Source of the DNA: Centrapalus pauciflorus
Lineage: Eukaryota > Streptophyta > Magnoliopsida > Asterales > Asteraceae
Assembly (NCBI GenBank): GCA_020465985.1
Contig: JAANYP010004686.1
Location: forward strand, 1 to 64,000
DNA length: 64,000 nt
Reading direction: 5' to 3'
A model generated the notes under the pieces. The model did no database searches and was not told where the DNA came from. It worked only from the letters and a program-made list of their open reading frames with translations. The position numbers and the translations under genes were made by a program. Of this stretch, positions 47,477 through 58,900 are shown in pieces (within the stretch, counting starts at the first letter, position 1; every line of letters begins with the position of its first letter).

Positions 47477-48091
47477 TCAGAAGGCTACAGACTCCTTCGA
47501 ATAACCAATGAAGATGCCTTCATCAGCTTTCAGACTAAATTTTCCCAGATTGTCTTTGTCTTTTAATATGAAACACCTGCATCGAAAGACATGAAAAACT
47601 TTGACATTAGGTACTCGTTTGTTTATTAATTCATACAGAGTCTTTCCGAATCTCTTGTTGATTGTGGATCTGTTCTGCGTAAAACAAGTTGTTGCTACAG
47701 CTTCAGCCCAAACGAGTAATGAAAGGTTTGAATACGCCAGCATCGTTCTTGCAGTTTCCACTAGGGTGCGATTTCTTCGTTCAACTACACCATTTTGCTG
47801 TGGAGTGCGAGCTGCTGAGAATTGATGAGTTATTCCCACAGAATTTAGAAACGACTCGAGAGATTTGTTCATAAGTTTTGTCCCATTATTTGATCTAACG
47901 GTTTGAACTGAGAGCTGTAACTTGACTTGAATACTACGAATGAAGTCGATTATTATCTCGGTAGCATCAGATTTGGAATGCTGGAAGAATACCCATGTGT
48001 ATCTGGAGTAGTCATCGACTATTACCAACACATATCTCTTTTTGTTTATGCTCTGTACCCGCATTGGTCCATACAAGTCCATATGAAGAAG
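47477..48091 (-). pseudogene. T element integrase core
   Basis: A 201-codon open segment: MDLYGPMRVQSINKKRYVLV, VDDYSRYTWVFFQHSKSDA, VRSNNGTKL, FSAARTPQQNGVVERRNRTL, then LVWAEAVATTCFTQNRS and the GYSKES end motif. In the DDE core the second Asp, normally in RSDNG(T/A)E, is Asn here (RSNNGTK). The first Asp (MDLYG) and the Glu (VVERRN) are kept. Open reading is otherwise preserved. The region 47476-47258 continues with stops. Confidence 0.9.
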
Positions 48092-48673
48092 TTACAATGC
48101 TCTCGTTGACGATTGTTCAGTTTTTGACTTGCGAGACGCTCTAACCATCTTTCCTTTTTCACAGGCTGCACACAACTTCTCTTTTCGAAACCTGAGAGTT
48201 GGAAGCCCTTTGACTAACCCACCTTTTGCAAGGTTGGTTAACTCTTTGAAATTCAGGTGAGAAAGGTGGCGATGCCATAGCCAAGAGACTTTAGATGTTG
48301 CTTTTGACAATAAGCAAACATCATTCTTCAGATTGATTAAGGCTAGGTCTATTGAGTACAAATTTGTTTTCCTATTCCCTGTAAGGATTTCCTTTCCTTC
48401 GCCAGATCTTATGCTGCACCGATTTGCTTTAAAATTGACCTCTAATCCTTTGTCGTAGAGTTGTCCAATGTTGAACAGATTGTGACCGAGACCGTCAACG
48501 TAGAAGACTTTTTGTATCGTTATCTTGTCGTACTCAAGACTCCCATATCCTTTGATCAGACAAAATTGATCATTCCCGAAACGGACCGTCCCACAAAACT
48601 TATCAACAAAGTTAGTGAGAGTTTCTTTCTGTCCGGTCATGTGCTTTGAGCAGCCAGAGTCAAGGTACCACAC
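48092..48673 (-). CDS. T element protease and gag-pre-integrase
   Basis: A 193-codon open segment beginning WYLDSGCSKHMTG, the copia aspartic protease active site (DSG intact). GHNLFNIGQLYDKGLEV follows, and then the pre-integrase zinc region LWHRHLSHLNFKELTNL with CAACEKGK (H..H..C..C ligands present). It runs directly towards the integrase core. This is the best-preserved part of pol, but the element as a whole is inactive from lesions elsewhere, and the segment lacks an independent start: as in copia elements it would be read from a gag-pol fusion. Confidence 0.8.
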   Translation of the reverse strand: MWYLDSGCSKHMTGQKETLTNFVDKFCGTVRFGNDQFCLIKGYGSLEYDKITIQKVFYVDGLGHNLFNIGQLYDKGLEVNFKANRCSIRSGEGKEILTGNRKTNLYSIDLALINLKNDVCLLSKATSKVSWLWHRHLSHLNFKELTNLAKGGLVKGLPTLRFRKEKLCAACEKGKMVRASRKSKTEQSSTRAL

Positions 48674-48784
48674 ATGATTTACCTATAAGACGAAAGAAAA
48701 TGTGAGGTACCCACTTATAGTTGGGTACTTTTGATTTCAGTAAATCATGTGGTTTGATATTCATCTTTTCATCAAATAATTCTT

Positions 48785-49678
48785 TTAACTTAGGAGCCCA
48801 CTTTTTAACATTACGTTTCGGTATTTTTGTACAGTCCGGTGTGGGACTGATTTTGAAATTTGCTGTTTTGGAACCTTTTCCTGTTTAAAAGAAGGATCCT
48901 TTTTCTTTGGTAGCCAAACGAACTTATCAGATTTAGCATGCATTGGATTACAAGAAGCAAAATTTAAAGCAATTAAGGCAGTTCGAGAGTATTTATTACA
49001 TCGTTTATCAGTAAAATTATTGCAGACAGATATTTCAAATTGTCTAATCCTATATGTAACAATAGTTTCTTTGACTCTCCACTCTAGTCTTATACCCTTT
49101 TTTTTCATTTCTCGCTGCTTCTTTCGCCATTCTTTCTTCCGAGAACCTTTCAAAATATTATCTGACATACAAGAAACACGAGAATTAGATGTTTTAGAAA
49201 TATGTTTATCCTGTAAAATTCTCTTACCTTTGGAAGTTTGGACCTTTTGTGCAATAGGATTCCTTGAGGAAGATGTTTCACCTTTTTCATATGTAGGATT
49301 CACAAAATGAACTTTTGTTTTCTCCTTTTTCAGTTGTAAAATTGGTGAATATTCTGATGAATCCTTTGAATCTGTAGATATTCTTTTCAGAATTCTAACA
49401 GGTTCTTTAGGTTTGTTAAGTTGTTTTTCATGTAATGGTTTGACAAATTCATCTATTTTGACAAACAATTCTTTCAATGAGTTAAAGTCCAAGTTCATAT
49501 ACAGATCAAAATCTTGTTCAGAATTAATAGAATCAAGTTGAATTGAAGGTGTTTGATCTGAATGTGATTTGTTTTCAGGCTGCTTTTGCAACTTTAGTTC
49601 TAAAGATTTAATTTCAGTCTTAAGAATTTGATTTTCAGTCTCAAAAGTTTTGATTTTCAATTCAAGATCATAGTTCAT
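48785..49678 (-). CDS. T element gag-pol linker
   Basis: A 297-codon open segment. The N-terminus is a Lys/Glu/Leu-rich coiled coil (LELKIKTFETENQILKTEIK). The middle is charged and Ser-rich, followed by a basic stretch (KKEWRKKQREMKKKG) and a C-terminal lysine-rich part, KVPKQQISKSVPHR. No domain is recognised. Its position between the gag zinc knuckle and protease, and its coils, match the long gag tails of Sireviruses. Upstream pieces continue through 50398-50177 (DKALALRAISDLQDKANDL). Confidence 0.55.
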   Translation of the reverse strand: MNYDLELKIKTFETENQILKTEIKSLELKLQKQPENKSHSDQTPSIQLDSINSEQDFDLYMNLDFNSLKELFVKIDEFVKPLHEKQLNKPKEPVRILKRISTDSKDSSEYSPILQLKKEKTKVHFVNPTYEKGETSSSRNPIAQKVQTSKGKRILQDKHISKTSNSRVSCMSDNILKGSRKKEWRKKQREMKKKGIRLEWRVKETIVTYRIRQFEISVCNNFTDKRCNKYSRTALIALNFASCNPMHAKSDKFVWLPKKKDPSFKQEKVPKQQISKSVPHRTVQKYRNVMLKSGLLS

Positions 49679-50176
49679 CTTCTTAAGAAGTGAATTTGGT
49701 AAATATGGCTTTTGATAATGAGTAGTATTTTCAGATAAATCCTTGTCAGAATAAGTCTAAATATACTACTCATAAATGCAAGAATTTTGATAAAATTCAT
49801 TTATTCTGTTATAATCAACAGAATTTTGCATTTTATCAGATCTTAACCTTTTTGAATCTTCACTTGATTCTATTTCATCTTATGCTTTCATAAAAGTCAT
49901 TTGTAATCCTGAATTCATGTATCTGACATCATATAAAGTAGGTGAATTTGAAATAGCTTTTGTCAGATATTTAGGATTAGTCCAACCTATACCTGATTTA
50001 GAATTATAAAATTCGGTATCTTTAGGTTGATTTAAATATATCGTTTGATCTGTTTGACCTCGTTTTATAAACTCATCTTCCGATGATTTAATATTCTCGT
50101 AAAGTTTTGTTCTTTCATCAAAAATGGCATAATATTTTACAGAATAACTTGATGCTTCTAATTCAGCTAAATTCAG

Positions 50177-50650
50177 TTATTCTGTTAGGTCAGATATATT
50201 GCTATTTAGTTTCTGGATTTGACTTTGAAGATCATTTGCTTTATCTTGTAAATCTGATATAGCTCGTAGCGCTAATGCCTTATCCTTGGAAAAATCTAAC
50301 ACTAACACATGTTTTTGATTTAATTTGTTTTCCAAGGAATGGACATTTTTCTTTTCGACTTTTAAAGATTTTTCAAATTTCTTTAACATGTAAGCCATTT
50401 GCGTAAGTTTTTATTCTAGCATACAGGAGTCATCATTTTCAGATACAGAGTTAGTTTGTACCTCAGGTGTCTCTGAATTCTCTGATGTATCTGAATCCGA
50501 GTCATCACTTTCTTTACCCTTGCTGCCGCCAGCATCTCCTGTTGCCATTAGTGCTACCTCTTCAGTCAGTTCCTTTTCTTCATCAGACTCTTCTTTCTCT
50601 TCTATCTCCTCATCCGTCAACCCTACCCAAACTTCATCTTCTGCTAACAT
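50177..50650 (-). pseudogene. T element gag acidic tail and coil
   Basis: Two open segments. 50650-50411 is very acidic (GLTDEEIEEKEESDEEKELT, SDDSDSDTSENSE). 50398-50177 is a coiled coil (LKKFEKSLKVEKKNVHSLEN). A stop separates them. They follow the zinc knuckle on the minus strand. Confidence 0.6.
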
Positions 50651-50829
50651 CGCTGCTCACTAAGTTCTGATTCATTAAAAACTTCTGACTTTAGACAGAT
50701 GTGTGCATCTTCATCTAAGATGTCTTCATCCTCAGATAATTGAAGCCAGTGATCATCTTCAGCCATTAGAGCTTCGCCAGCTTCCTTTTCCTTTGCTAGA
50801 AGTGCCTTTCTAGTGTAGTATTATAGTAT

Positions 50830-51936
50830 TTTTCACTACAGGCATTCTACATTCTCTAGCATAATGACCCGACTTGCCACAGTTGTAGCACTTTTGCTCT
50901 GAGTCCTCTTGGCTGACTTTTCAGATTTATCATATTTGTCTGCTTTCTTTCCACTGCTTTCACCTGATTTGTCATATCTATCCTTCTTGTCAAACTTTCG
51001 TGAGCCTGTTTTGTGTCTCATCTTGTTGTTGGTTGGTTTCCGGTAAAACTTCTTCTGAAATGCCTTTGTCAGTAAGGCCATTTGTTTCTTCATTTCCTCA
51101 ATTTCAGAATCAGCTGAGGAATCCGATAAGTCTGATTCAGATCAACTGCTGCTTATCACTACTCTTTTCTCCTTCTTTAGCTTGTATTTGTATTTCTTGT
51201 CTGCCAACAACGCTAAAGGATCAACAGTTTTTTTTTCAGTCTTCTTCTTTCCTGACATCTTCCTTAAAACAACTTCCTGATAGTTGTTAAGGTTTTCAAA
51301 CACCATATGGAAGTCCATGTCCTCAATATCTTTGGTCTGCTGAATTATCATAGTGTACTTTTCTCATTCGGGATTTAGTACGTTCAGGAATTTGACATTG
51401 ATGTCTATATTGGACTTTGTGACACCATTCCTTTTCATTTCACTGACTAGGCTGACAAACCTCAAATATGTATTCTCCAGCAGTTCTCCTTCTCTAGCTC
51501 TGAAGTTCTCAAACGTCAATAAACTGTTTTGGGCTTTGTTTGTTGCTGCCCTGTCTGATCCCCTCATCAACTTACAAACCTCATCCCAGATGGATTTGGC
51601 TGTTTTGGTATTTGTCAAACAGGTGTATATGTCATTTGGGATGGATATCAGCAACAGTTTTCTAGCTTTCTTGTCCCCCAGTTTTCTACGCTTTTGTTCC
51701 TCAGATAGGTTAGTGACCTCAACGGTTCTTTCAGGTATTGGAGGGTTGCCGGTGGGTACAGCAAGTATTGTTTCAAGAAACACAGTCGGTCCGTCATTAA
51801 GGGACTTCAGCATCTCATCAGACAGGTCGTGGAAACTTATGAACTCAAGAAATCTCTCTCTCCATTGTACATTTTCTCCTCGGTACAGGATTTGAGGCTT
51901 TGTTTCCGACCCCATGGCTAGTGCGTCTTTGGACAT
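50830..51936 (-). pseudogene. T element gag
   Basis: The start is taken at 51936 (MSKDALAMGSE) because the U unit 2 gag begins at the equivalent MSNDA; an upstream ATG at 51963 is not shared. Capsid (UBN2-type) motifs: GENVQWRERFLEFISFHDLS, EQKRRKLGDKKARKLLLIS, IWDEVCKLMRGSDRAATN and FRAREGELLENTYLRF. A stop at about 51363 and another near 51142 break it. A Lys/Ser hinge and the CCHC knuckle CYNCGKSGHYARECR at about 50895 follow, the latter in the -1 frame. The protein would form the particle shell and bind RNA. Confidence 0.85.
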
Positions 51937-51989
51937 GTTGACTGAATTACAGGAATCTTGCAAGATCTTTTATATGAGATTTTGATTGA

Positions 51990-52510
51990 ACTGAAAATTT
52001 GATCCAACTTGAATATAAGTTGATCAAACTCGAATGATTGTTTACTGAAACTCGATCAAAGAGTGTGAAAAGACTCGAATAGTGAATGGAACAATTCGAT
52101 CAATGAATGTGAAAAACTCGAACAAAGAATGTACTCAACTCGAATCTTGAAAAATCAGTCAATTAGAATAATAATGCACCTCGAATTAACCTTCTGTAAA
52201 ACTCGAATAAAGTGCGAGTCAACTCGAATCAAAATGAGCGTAAACTCGAATGATATTGGCTGATGATTGAGTAAATTCGTTTTAAAATTGAAATTCAGAT
52301 AAAATTGTTTTGTAAAACTCGAATATAAATTGTTCCCAACTTGAATTGAATATGTGTCAACTCGAATGATTTTTCAAGTCAACTCGAATGAGTCTTCAAG
52401 TCAACTCGAATGAGACTTCAAGTCAACTCGAATAATACTTCAAGTCAACTCGAATAGTACTTCAAGTCAACTCGAATAATACTAATTATCAACTCGATTG
52501 TGGTATGAAC
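51990..52510 (-). repeat. Phased TCGAGTT array in T gag leader
   Basis: Minus-strand TTCGAGTT copies every 21-22 bp. From 52355 to 52500 there are six almost perfect 22-bp units (plus view AACTCGAATNNTACTTCAAGTC). The array ends about 50 bp before the gag ATG. Confidence 0.9.
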
Positions 52511-52925
52511 ACTTTAATAGCCGAGTTTCATGAGTTTTCTAAATTTCCAAGTCCATAATTTAGAATTTTTCACTAAAAATGCATCAATTGCTTCCAAATT
52601 GAAATCGAAGGTAAGGTTTTCAATTACAAACACTTTTTCTGAAATCACTTTGACCAAAAACAGATTAAACTCCTTGATTTTCACTAGAACAATGAAGAAC
52701 ACATGGTTTTTCGAAAATTCAGAAAAATCAATGAATCTTTTTAAGTGTTTAGAATAACTGATTAAGCTAATGATCAAATTGATCGTTTTTCAAATACCTT
52801 CCTTCGATCCAAGATTCAACAACTAAGATCAACAAAATCAAAAACCCTATTCGATTTTTCAATTTCTGAAAAAGCGATAAAACAGTAACCTTTTTTCAAT
52901 TTTTCAATCAAAAAATCATTCCTAA

Positions 52926-52938
52926 TCTCTGATACCAA
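52926..52938 (-). other. T element primer binding site
   Basis: Minus-strand TTGGTATCAGAGA, starting one base after the 5' LTR end, full match to the plant iMet-type consensus core. Confidence 0.9.
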
Positions 52939-52939
52939 T

Positions 52940-53231
52940 TGTAATTCCAGTAAATTCAATTAACAATCAATCACAAACAATTAAGAACAAGAATTAAACC
53001 ACTAACCGAATGATTGAATTGATTCAAATGATTTACAGATGAGAGAATACGTTGACAGCACACTGTAGCCCTAGGAACGTTATCTGATTTCCGTGCAATT
53101 ACAAAATTGATTATGTCAGTTATGACATTTACAAAAGTCAAACTTCTATTTATATGAAATTTACACTATGTACTATTTACATTTTAAACCCTAGACTTAT
53201 TTATTTCATCAATCATAAAATGTATCCAACA
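52940..53231 (-). mobile_element. T element 5' LTR
   Basis: 292 bp, paired with 39404-39696. TATA box (reverse complement ATATAAATAG) at 53146-53155. Confidence 0.9.
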
Positions 53232-55571
53232 ACTTCTCAGTCGTGAAGACTCCTCAACAAAATGGAATAAGTGAGAGAAGAAATAGAACCATCTTAGAAG
53301 CTGCTAACACAATACTATGTGTATTTGGTCCGCCTTCATCATTATGGGCTGAAGCTGTCAACACTGCTTGCTTCACTCAAAATAGATCTTTAATGGTTAA
53401 AAGGTTCAACAAGACTTTCTATGTACTAGTTAAAGTGAGTTAGCCAAACATAAGCTTTTTCCGTGTGTTTGGATGTTCTTGTTTCATTTTGAATGAAAGG
53501 GATCAACTTGCTAAGTTTGAACCTAAGGCTGATGAAGGTGTGATTGTTGGATATTTTGTAATTCCCAAAGCCTATAGAGTATACAACCTTAAAAGAAAGG
53601 TAGTCGGTAAATCTGCCAATGTTACCTTTGAAGAATCTGCATAATGTTCACTACAAGTCACTCTAGAATCAGTTTCTAGAGACTTCAGCTTTGATGACCT
53701 TCTACATCCTAAGGTTGATGAAAATGACTCAAAAGCTTTTGCTTCATCCAGAGTTCACCCTATGTGAATGAATGCGCTGAGTTAATCACTGTCACAAGTC
53801 CATAAACAATCAATACTGATTATCCTGAATCTTCTAATGAAGGGTTCAATTCTAGTGATACCCCATCAACAAGTGAACGAGTTCAAGATGCCAACTTGTC
53901 TAGTAATCAAGGAGAACTTTATATAAGACCTCCTGATGATCAAGATCAAGAGAATCTTCATTGAAACATGATCCTAAGTAGATTAGAGTCCCCCAAATGA
54001 GCATATAATTGGTGACATCAATAAAGGTGTGCAGACAAGGATGGACACACTTGGAAACGTTTATATGTTCTCAAGTTTTGTGTCATTAATGGAGCCTAAG
54101 AAGATTGACGAAGCTTTGAAAGATGTCAATTAGATCACTACCATGAAAGATAAACTTAATCAGTTTGAGAGAAATAAAGTATGAAACTGGTCCCTACGAC
54201 TATAGGGAAAACCATAATTGACACAAAGTGAGTGTTCAGGAATATAATGGATGAGCAATGCCATGTCTAGAAATAAAGCAATGTTGGTTGCTCAAGGGTA
54301 TAGACAAGAGGAAGGTATTGAGTATGATGAAACATTTGCTCCAGTGGCCAGGCTTGAAGCAATTCATATGTTTCTTGCCTATGTTGCACATATGAGCATG
54401 AATGTATTCCAAATGGATGTAAATAGTGCATTTCTGAATAGGAAGCCGCAAGAAGTCTATGTCAAGTAGCCCTCAGGATTTGAAGATGAACAACATATAA
54501 GTTATGTCTATAAGTTGGACAAAGCTCTATATGGCCTTAAACAATCCCCCTCCCCCCAAGAGCCTGGTATGACACTCTGACTAATTTCCTTATGAGCAAT
54601 GGATATTCCAGAGGTAAAGTGGATACTACATTTCATAAAGAAGTGAAAACTGATATTATACTTGTTCAAATTTATGTGGATGACATTATATTTGGTTCCA
54701 CTAATGAACAGCTATGCAAGAATTTTTCACTGCTCATGAAGTCTAAATATGAAATAAGTATGATGGGTGAACTAACTTTTGTTTATGGATTACAGGTTAA
54801 ACAAAATTCAGATGGAATTTTTATTGATCAAAGAAAGTATACACTTGATCTTTGAAAATTTTAAATCTGATCAGTGTTAACTTATTAAAACCACAATGGC
54901 AACCAATGTCACATTGGATGATGACACTTGGGGAAAAGTAGTTTTTGTAACAACTTACAGAGGTATGATTGGGAGCTTGCTATATCTAACAGCTAGTAGA
55001 CCAGATATAATGTTTGCAACCTATTTATGTGCTAGATTTCAAGCAAACCCCAAAGAATCTCATCTTGCAGCTATAAAAAAATCTCCAGCTACCTAAAGGG
55101 TATAACAGGTTTGGATTTTTGGTATCGCAAAGACTCAGGCTTTACTTACTTAGATATACATATTTTGAATTTAAAGGATGCAGGTTAGACAAAAAAAGCC
55201 CAACATGTGGGTGTCAACTCCTTGGTGGAAAGTTAATTAGTTGGTGCAGTAAGAAGCAGAACACAATGTCCACTTCTACTGCTAAAGCTGAATATATTGC
55301 TGCTCGAAGCTGTTGTGGCAAAATTCTTTTGATCCCATATTAGCTTGAAGATTATGGACTAGTGTACAGGAAATTCCTATACTGTGTGATGACATCAGTG
55401 CCATATTAAGGCCAGCCATCACTTCATAGGGAATCACATCCAAGAAGGTAATGTTGAACTATCTTTTGTTCCTACAGAGGATTAGCTTGCAGATATTTTC
55501 ACTAAACCTCTTGATGAAAGTAGGTTTACAACCCTTGTTTGCAAGCTGGGAATGTTAAATAAAAGTGACTA
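53232..55571 (+). pseudogene. Host copia pol: integrase end, RT, RNase H
   Basis: Resumes as VKTPQQNGISERRNRTILEA and LWAEAVNTACFTQNRSLM (integrase). A linker with stops follows, then RT: MLVAQGYRQEEGIEYDETFA, PVARLEAIHMFLAYVAH, FQMDVNSAFLNR, LYGLKQSPS, IYVDDIIFGSTNEQL (YVDD intact) and YEISMMGELTFVYGLQVKQ. TYRGMIGSLLYLTASRPDIM begins the RT-to-RNase H connection. RNase H remnants are KLISWCSKKQNTMSTSTAKAE and ADIFTKPLDESRF, ending LGMLNKSD. Many stops and several frameshifts, plus a C-rich insertion at 54545, mean it is dead. Confidence 0.9.
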
Positions 55572-56264
55572 AGTGTCATTGGTGTTCACAGGTTACACAT
55601 GTAAACTGCTCATTACTTGGTAACAGCTTTGACAAAGAATAGGTTTCACAGGTACTGTACTTAGCCGTTTCTTAGAAATGGGACAACTTTGACATATAAC
55701 TCGTTTCAAAGTTAGTATTTTTCTTTCAAACCTATTCACTCTATAAACTATTTTGTATCACTACAAGTGTTGTAACCTGTTTCCCTTATGAATAGGTTTG
55801 ACCGTGTAAGCTGTTATGTCTAACTTAACAGGTTTCATGAACATATTACAAACTGAACAGTTTTAACAAAAACACATCAGAACAACATTGACACTAGCTT
55901 TGAACATCAGCTTTCAATTAACAATCCTTTACACTTAAGTTTTCTAAATTATGTATTGATTTAACTTAATTACCATTGGATAATATTTTGATACATGTTT
56001 AAAAGATAAGTAAATAGGGAAAGTGGGTTTGACAAACGTGATAACGTGCTCTTTGTTATGTTCAATTAGTCACCACCTTTCAAATCAACCACCCTTTTCT
56101 CTCTCTCTAAAATCCTTCAAATTCAAATCCTATACATACCTATCGTTTTTGTTTCATTGTCATCTTTGCTATTACGAACACTAACCTCCATACTTCCTGA
56201 AAATACTTCCCGACTTAGTAAATACTTTGTGTTTTCATCATTCAATCTCATCATTATTTTCTAA
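55572..56264 (+). other. Spacer before host third ORF
   Basis: No coding frame. It contains scattered repeats of ACAGCTTTGACA, AATAGGTTTCAC and AACAGGTTTCATG. The last 200 bp before the ATG at 56265 are CT-rich, like a 5' leader. Confidence 0.5.
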
Positions 56265-56757
56265 AATGGCTTCTTCTCCTCCTAAAATTTCTCATCCTCT
56301 TTTCCCAGTTTCTTTGGGATCAGATGTTGTGAAACATCCTTCTGTCAAAAACCAATTAGTCTTGAAACCCACCAACTACATTGGCAATCTAAACATCCCC
56401 AAAAGTTATGTTGGAAATTGATATGAAGTAATGATGGATTTTATCAAGGCACACCCACTGCATTATGCCATGACTGTTGCTCCTAGGGTTATGTACCCTG
56501 AAATGGTATATGAGTTTTGGTATACATGCTCATATGCTGCTGAAACCAAGACCATTCGTGGCACCATTCTCAACAACACCAAGGTTGTTGTAATCACTCC
56601 AACCTCACCGACTGCTAATCTCCAACTACATGTCATGGAAAAGTTTGAAAGACCACAAACAGAAGATCAACATATAAAGGATCTTTTACGGTGATTTGTT
56701 GTCAAAGACCCTGCTCCTGGAAGGACTCTACATAAAGTTAAGCTTCTGAGTTGATTG
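56265..56757 (+). pseudogene. Host copia third ORF, N-terminus
   Basis: Opens MASSPPKISHPLFPVSLG, then a stop at about 56419, MMDFIKAHPLHYAMTVAP, VMYPEMVYEFWYTCSYAAET, and after another stop VVKDPAPGRTLHKVKL. The pattern (basic/Pro start, then ..V..FW.T...) parallels the T third ORF start, including its MAS start and FWHT motif, so both belong to the same broad class of copia third ORFs. Coding decays after 56757, and the element is cut by an LTR at 57066. The C-terminal counterpart of this ORF type is probably what is seen at 25430-26475 and 28336-28860. Confidence 0.65.
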
Positions 56758-57065
56758 AAATACATTTTGTATCTCAAGCACAAATCATCTTAGAAAATGT
56801 ATAAATGATAAGCAGGAAATCCTAAAACTCTTTATGTCATTACATAAATCAATTAATAAGCTTTATAGTTTTGAAACCAGTGCATACATTGGTTATAAGG
56901 ACAAAGAAGATTAAGATGTGAAGTACAGATGGTGCTCATTCTATAAAACACCAGTATATTTTATGTCAGATTTTGGGAATTCATAATTATTTTTTAATAC
57001 CTAAACTATGCTTTTCTGAACATAAACAACTTCAAGGGTGAAGTTATGCATGGTGGAGCCCATTC
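56758..57065 (+). other. Decayed host copia third-ORF sequence
   Basis: No open frame longer than a few codons. AT-rich, no other feature seen. Confidence 0.4.
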
Positions 57066-57645
57066 TGTAAGAACCTGACATTAATTTATCAGTATTAGAT
57101 TGTGTAATGTAATTTTAATTACATTGTTATCTATGTAATTTCATTTTTTAGTTAATAAAAATCATATGTGCTAAATTATGATATTGGTGATGTAAATTTA
57201 AAAGAAATGAAAGAAAAGCAAAGTTTAGGGGTTATAGTGTCAATAAGGAAAAGTTAATCAAATAATTTCTCTAAATCAAGCCATCTGCTCATTTATCTAA
57301 GATCAAAGGAAAAAAAACTCTCTCAACATATATGTTTCCTACAAAAAGTTCATGACAATTCTTTAATCAAAAACTCAAGATTCAAGTTGGAATTCAAGAA
57401 TCAAGAAATAAGCATCAAGCCTACAAGAATTTCAAGTTAAAAGCATCATCTAAATTCATCCTTGTGTGTATATGAGCTACGGTTCCTGGAAGAATTTGTC
57501 TTCCAAAAATGATTTAAAAAACTTCAAAATTGAACAACATTTAGTGTTTTAATCAATAACCATGCATATTCATATCAAGTGATGAATTCATGATATTAGC
57601 ATTTTCAGATCTTAAAATGAAGATTGAATTCAATGTCTCGCAACT

Positions 57646-57780
57646 TAGAAATTGTTTCTGTTTTGGTTTTTCTCTAGACCGTAGCCTGGCCAAGAAGGCC
57701 AATGGCCTTCGGACTAGGCTCCAATCCAACACATTGAGTGGCGATTTAGAAATTGTTTCTGTTATGGTTTTTCTCTGCAT
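57646..57780. repeat. Internal duplication and GGCC palindrome
   Basis: TTAGAAATTGTTTCTGTT occurs at about 57648 and 57748. GGCCAAGAAGGCCAATGGCC lies between. A second GGCC cluster is at 59262-59335. Confidence 0.75.
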
Positions 57781-57865
57781 TTTTCTGCATGATATTGTTC
57801 AAATCAAAAAGTATGCTTGTGTGAGTTGGGTCCATAACTCATCTCTTTACTGAGATACTGAAATG

Positions 57866-57867
<2 letters not shown>

Positions 57868-57897
<30 letters not shown>

Positions 57898-57985
57898 CTT
57901 ACTAATATGCGGTTGGTTGATCATTTAGCATTTTAATTATAGTTTACTAATATGAGGTTGGTTGATCATTTAGCATTTTAATTAA
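57868..57985. repeat. (AT)n and 46-bp tandem duplication
   Basis: A short AT tract, then two copies of a unit containing GGTTGGTTGATCATTTAGCA. Confidence 0.85.
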
Positions 57986-58799
57986 CAATAAAAACTTGCA
58001 ATTGTTGCAGCAATAAAACATAAAATTCTATTTGTAATGTGAGTGTGTGCAGTTCAAGACTCATCTAGGTGCTGAGTCTCAAAAGTGTTAAATGTCCCTC
58101 AACTCACCAAATATCAATCCCTTAACTTATGAAAACAATAACAACACTTCATCCTATGTTGTGTGTGTTTGTTAACTGAAAACAAAAAGATAAGAAGCTC
58201 AACAGCCCTCTGATTTGACTGCAAAACAAAAGTCTGTTAACTCGCAAATGAACTTAGCATTTCATCCAATGTCTAATCTAAGCCTTTATGTATGTGTCTG
58301 TGGCTTTAAAACAAAAATTCCAGCTGCATTTGACAGCAATAATAGCGTAGAAACAGAATATGTTGATGTGTGTGCTGTTAAGAGTCTGTAACTAAGCAAT
58401 AGGTTGAGTTACAGGACTTTTATAAGTTCCTTAACTCATGGATATCGGTCCCTCAACTTCTATATATTTAAAAGTCATAGTGTTAATGTTTGGGTGTGAA
58501 TTGTGGCTGCAAAACAGAAAGAAAGATCACAACAACAACGTAATATATACATATATAAGTACATGTGTGTGTGTGCTGTGCAGAGTGTGTGTGTACAGAC
58601 TGTGTGCGTGTGTTGATATGAAAGACCAACAACAGCCCTTTAATTGATATCTAAAATCTAAGTGTTCGACTAATGTTTGTGTGTAACAGTAAGGCAACTA
58701 CAACAACAACAACAATACCTACATATATGCATGAACAAGTGGTGAAAAGTATGGGTGTGTGTGGACATTTAATAAAACAACAACAATAACAACCTTTAT

Positions 58800-58837
58800 A
58801 TATATGTATGTATGTATATACACACACACACACACAC

Positions 58838-58900
<63 letters not shown>
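58800..58900. repeat. (CA)n(AT)n microsatellite
   Basis: TATG, CA and AT dinucleotide tracts inside the LTR. Confidence 0.95.

Larger units (their letters stand above)
39404..53231 (-). mobile_element. Near-complete family T copia (Sirevirus-like) element, 13.8 kb
   Basis: Both LTRs are present (52940-53231 and 39404-39696), with a perfect 5-bp duplication ACTTC (39399-39403 and 53232-53236), PBS, PPT, gag, protease, integrase, RT, RNase H and a long third ORF, all on the minus strand. It sits inside the integrase of a plus-strand copia; removing it and one ACTTC restores GIFLNFSVVKTPQQNG. LTRs differ at about 13 sites plus one indel by eye, so insertion is not very recent. Gene order (RT after integrase) is Ty1/copia, and the extra ORF plus purine tracts suggest the Sirevirus group. 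Confidence 0.9.

Noticed and set aside
53097..53231. Microsatellite or host promoter upstream of 53243 ORF
   Set aside because: It is the T element 5' LTR reading leftwards; the 53243 frame is interrupted integrase of the host copia, not a gene start.
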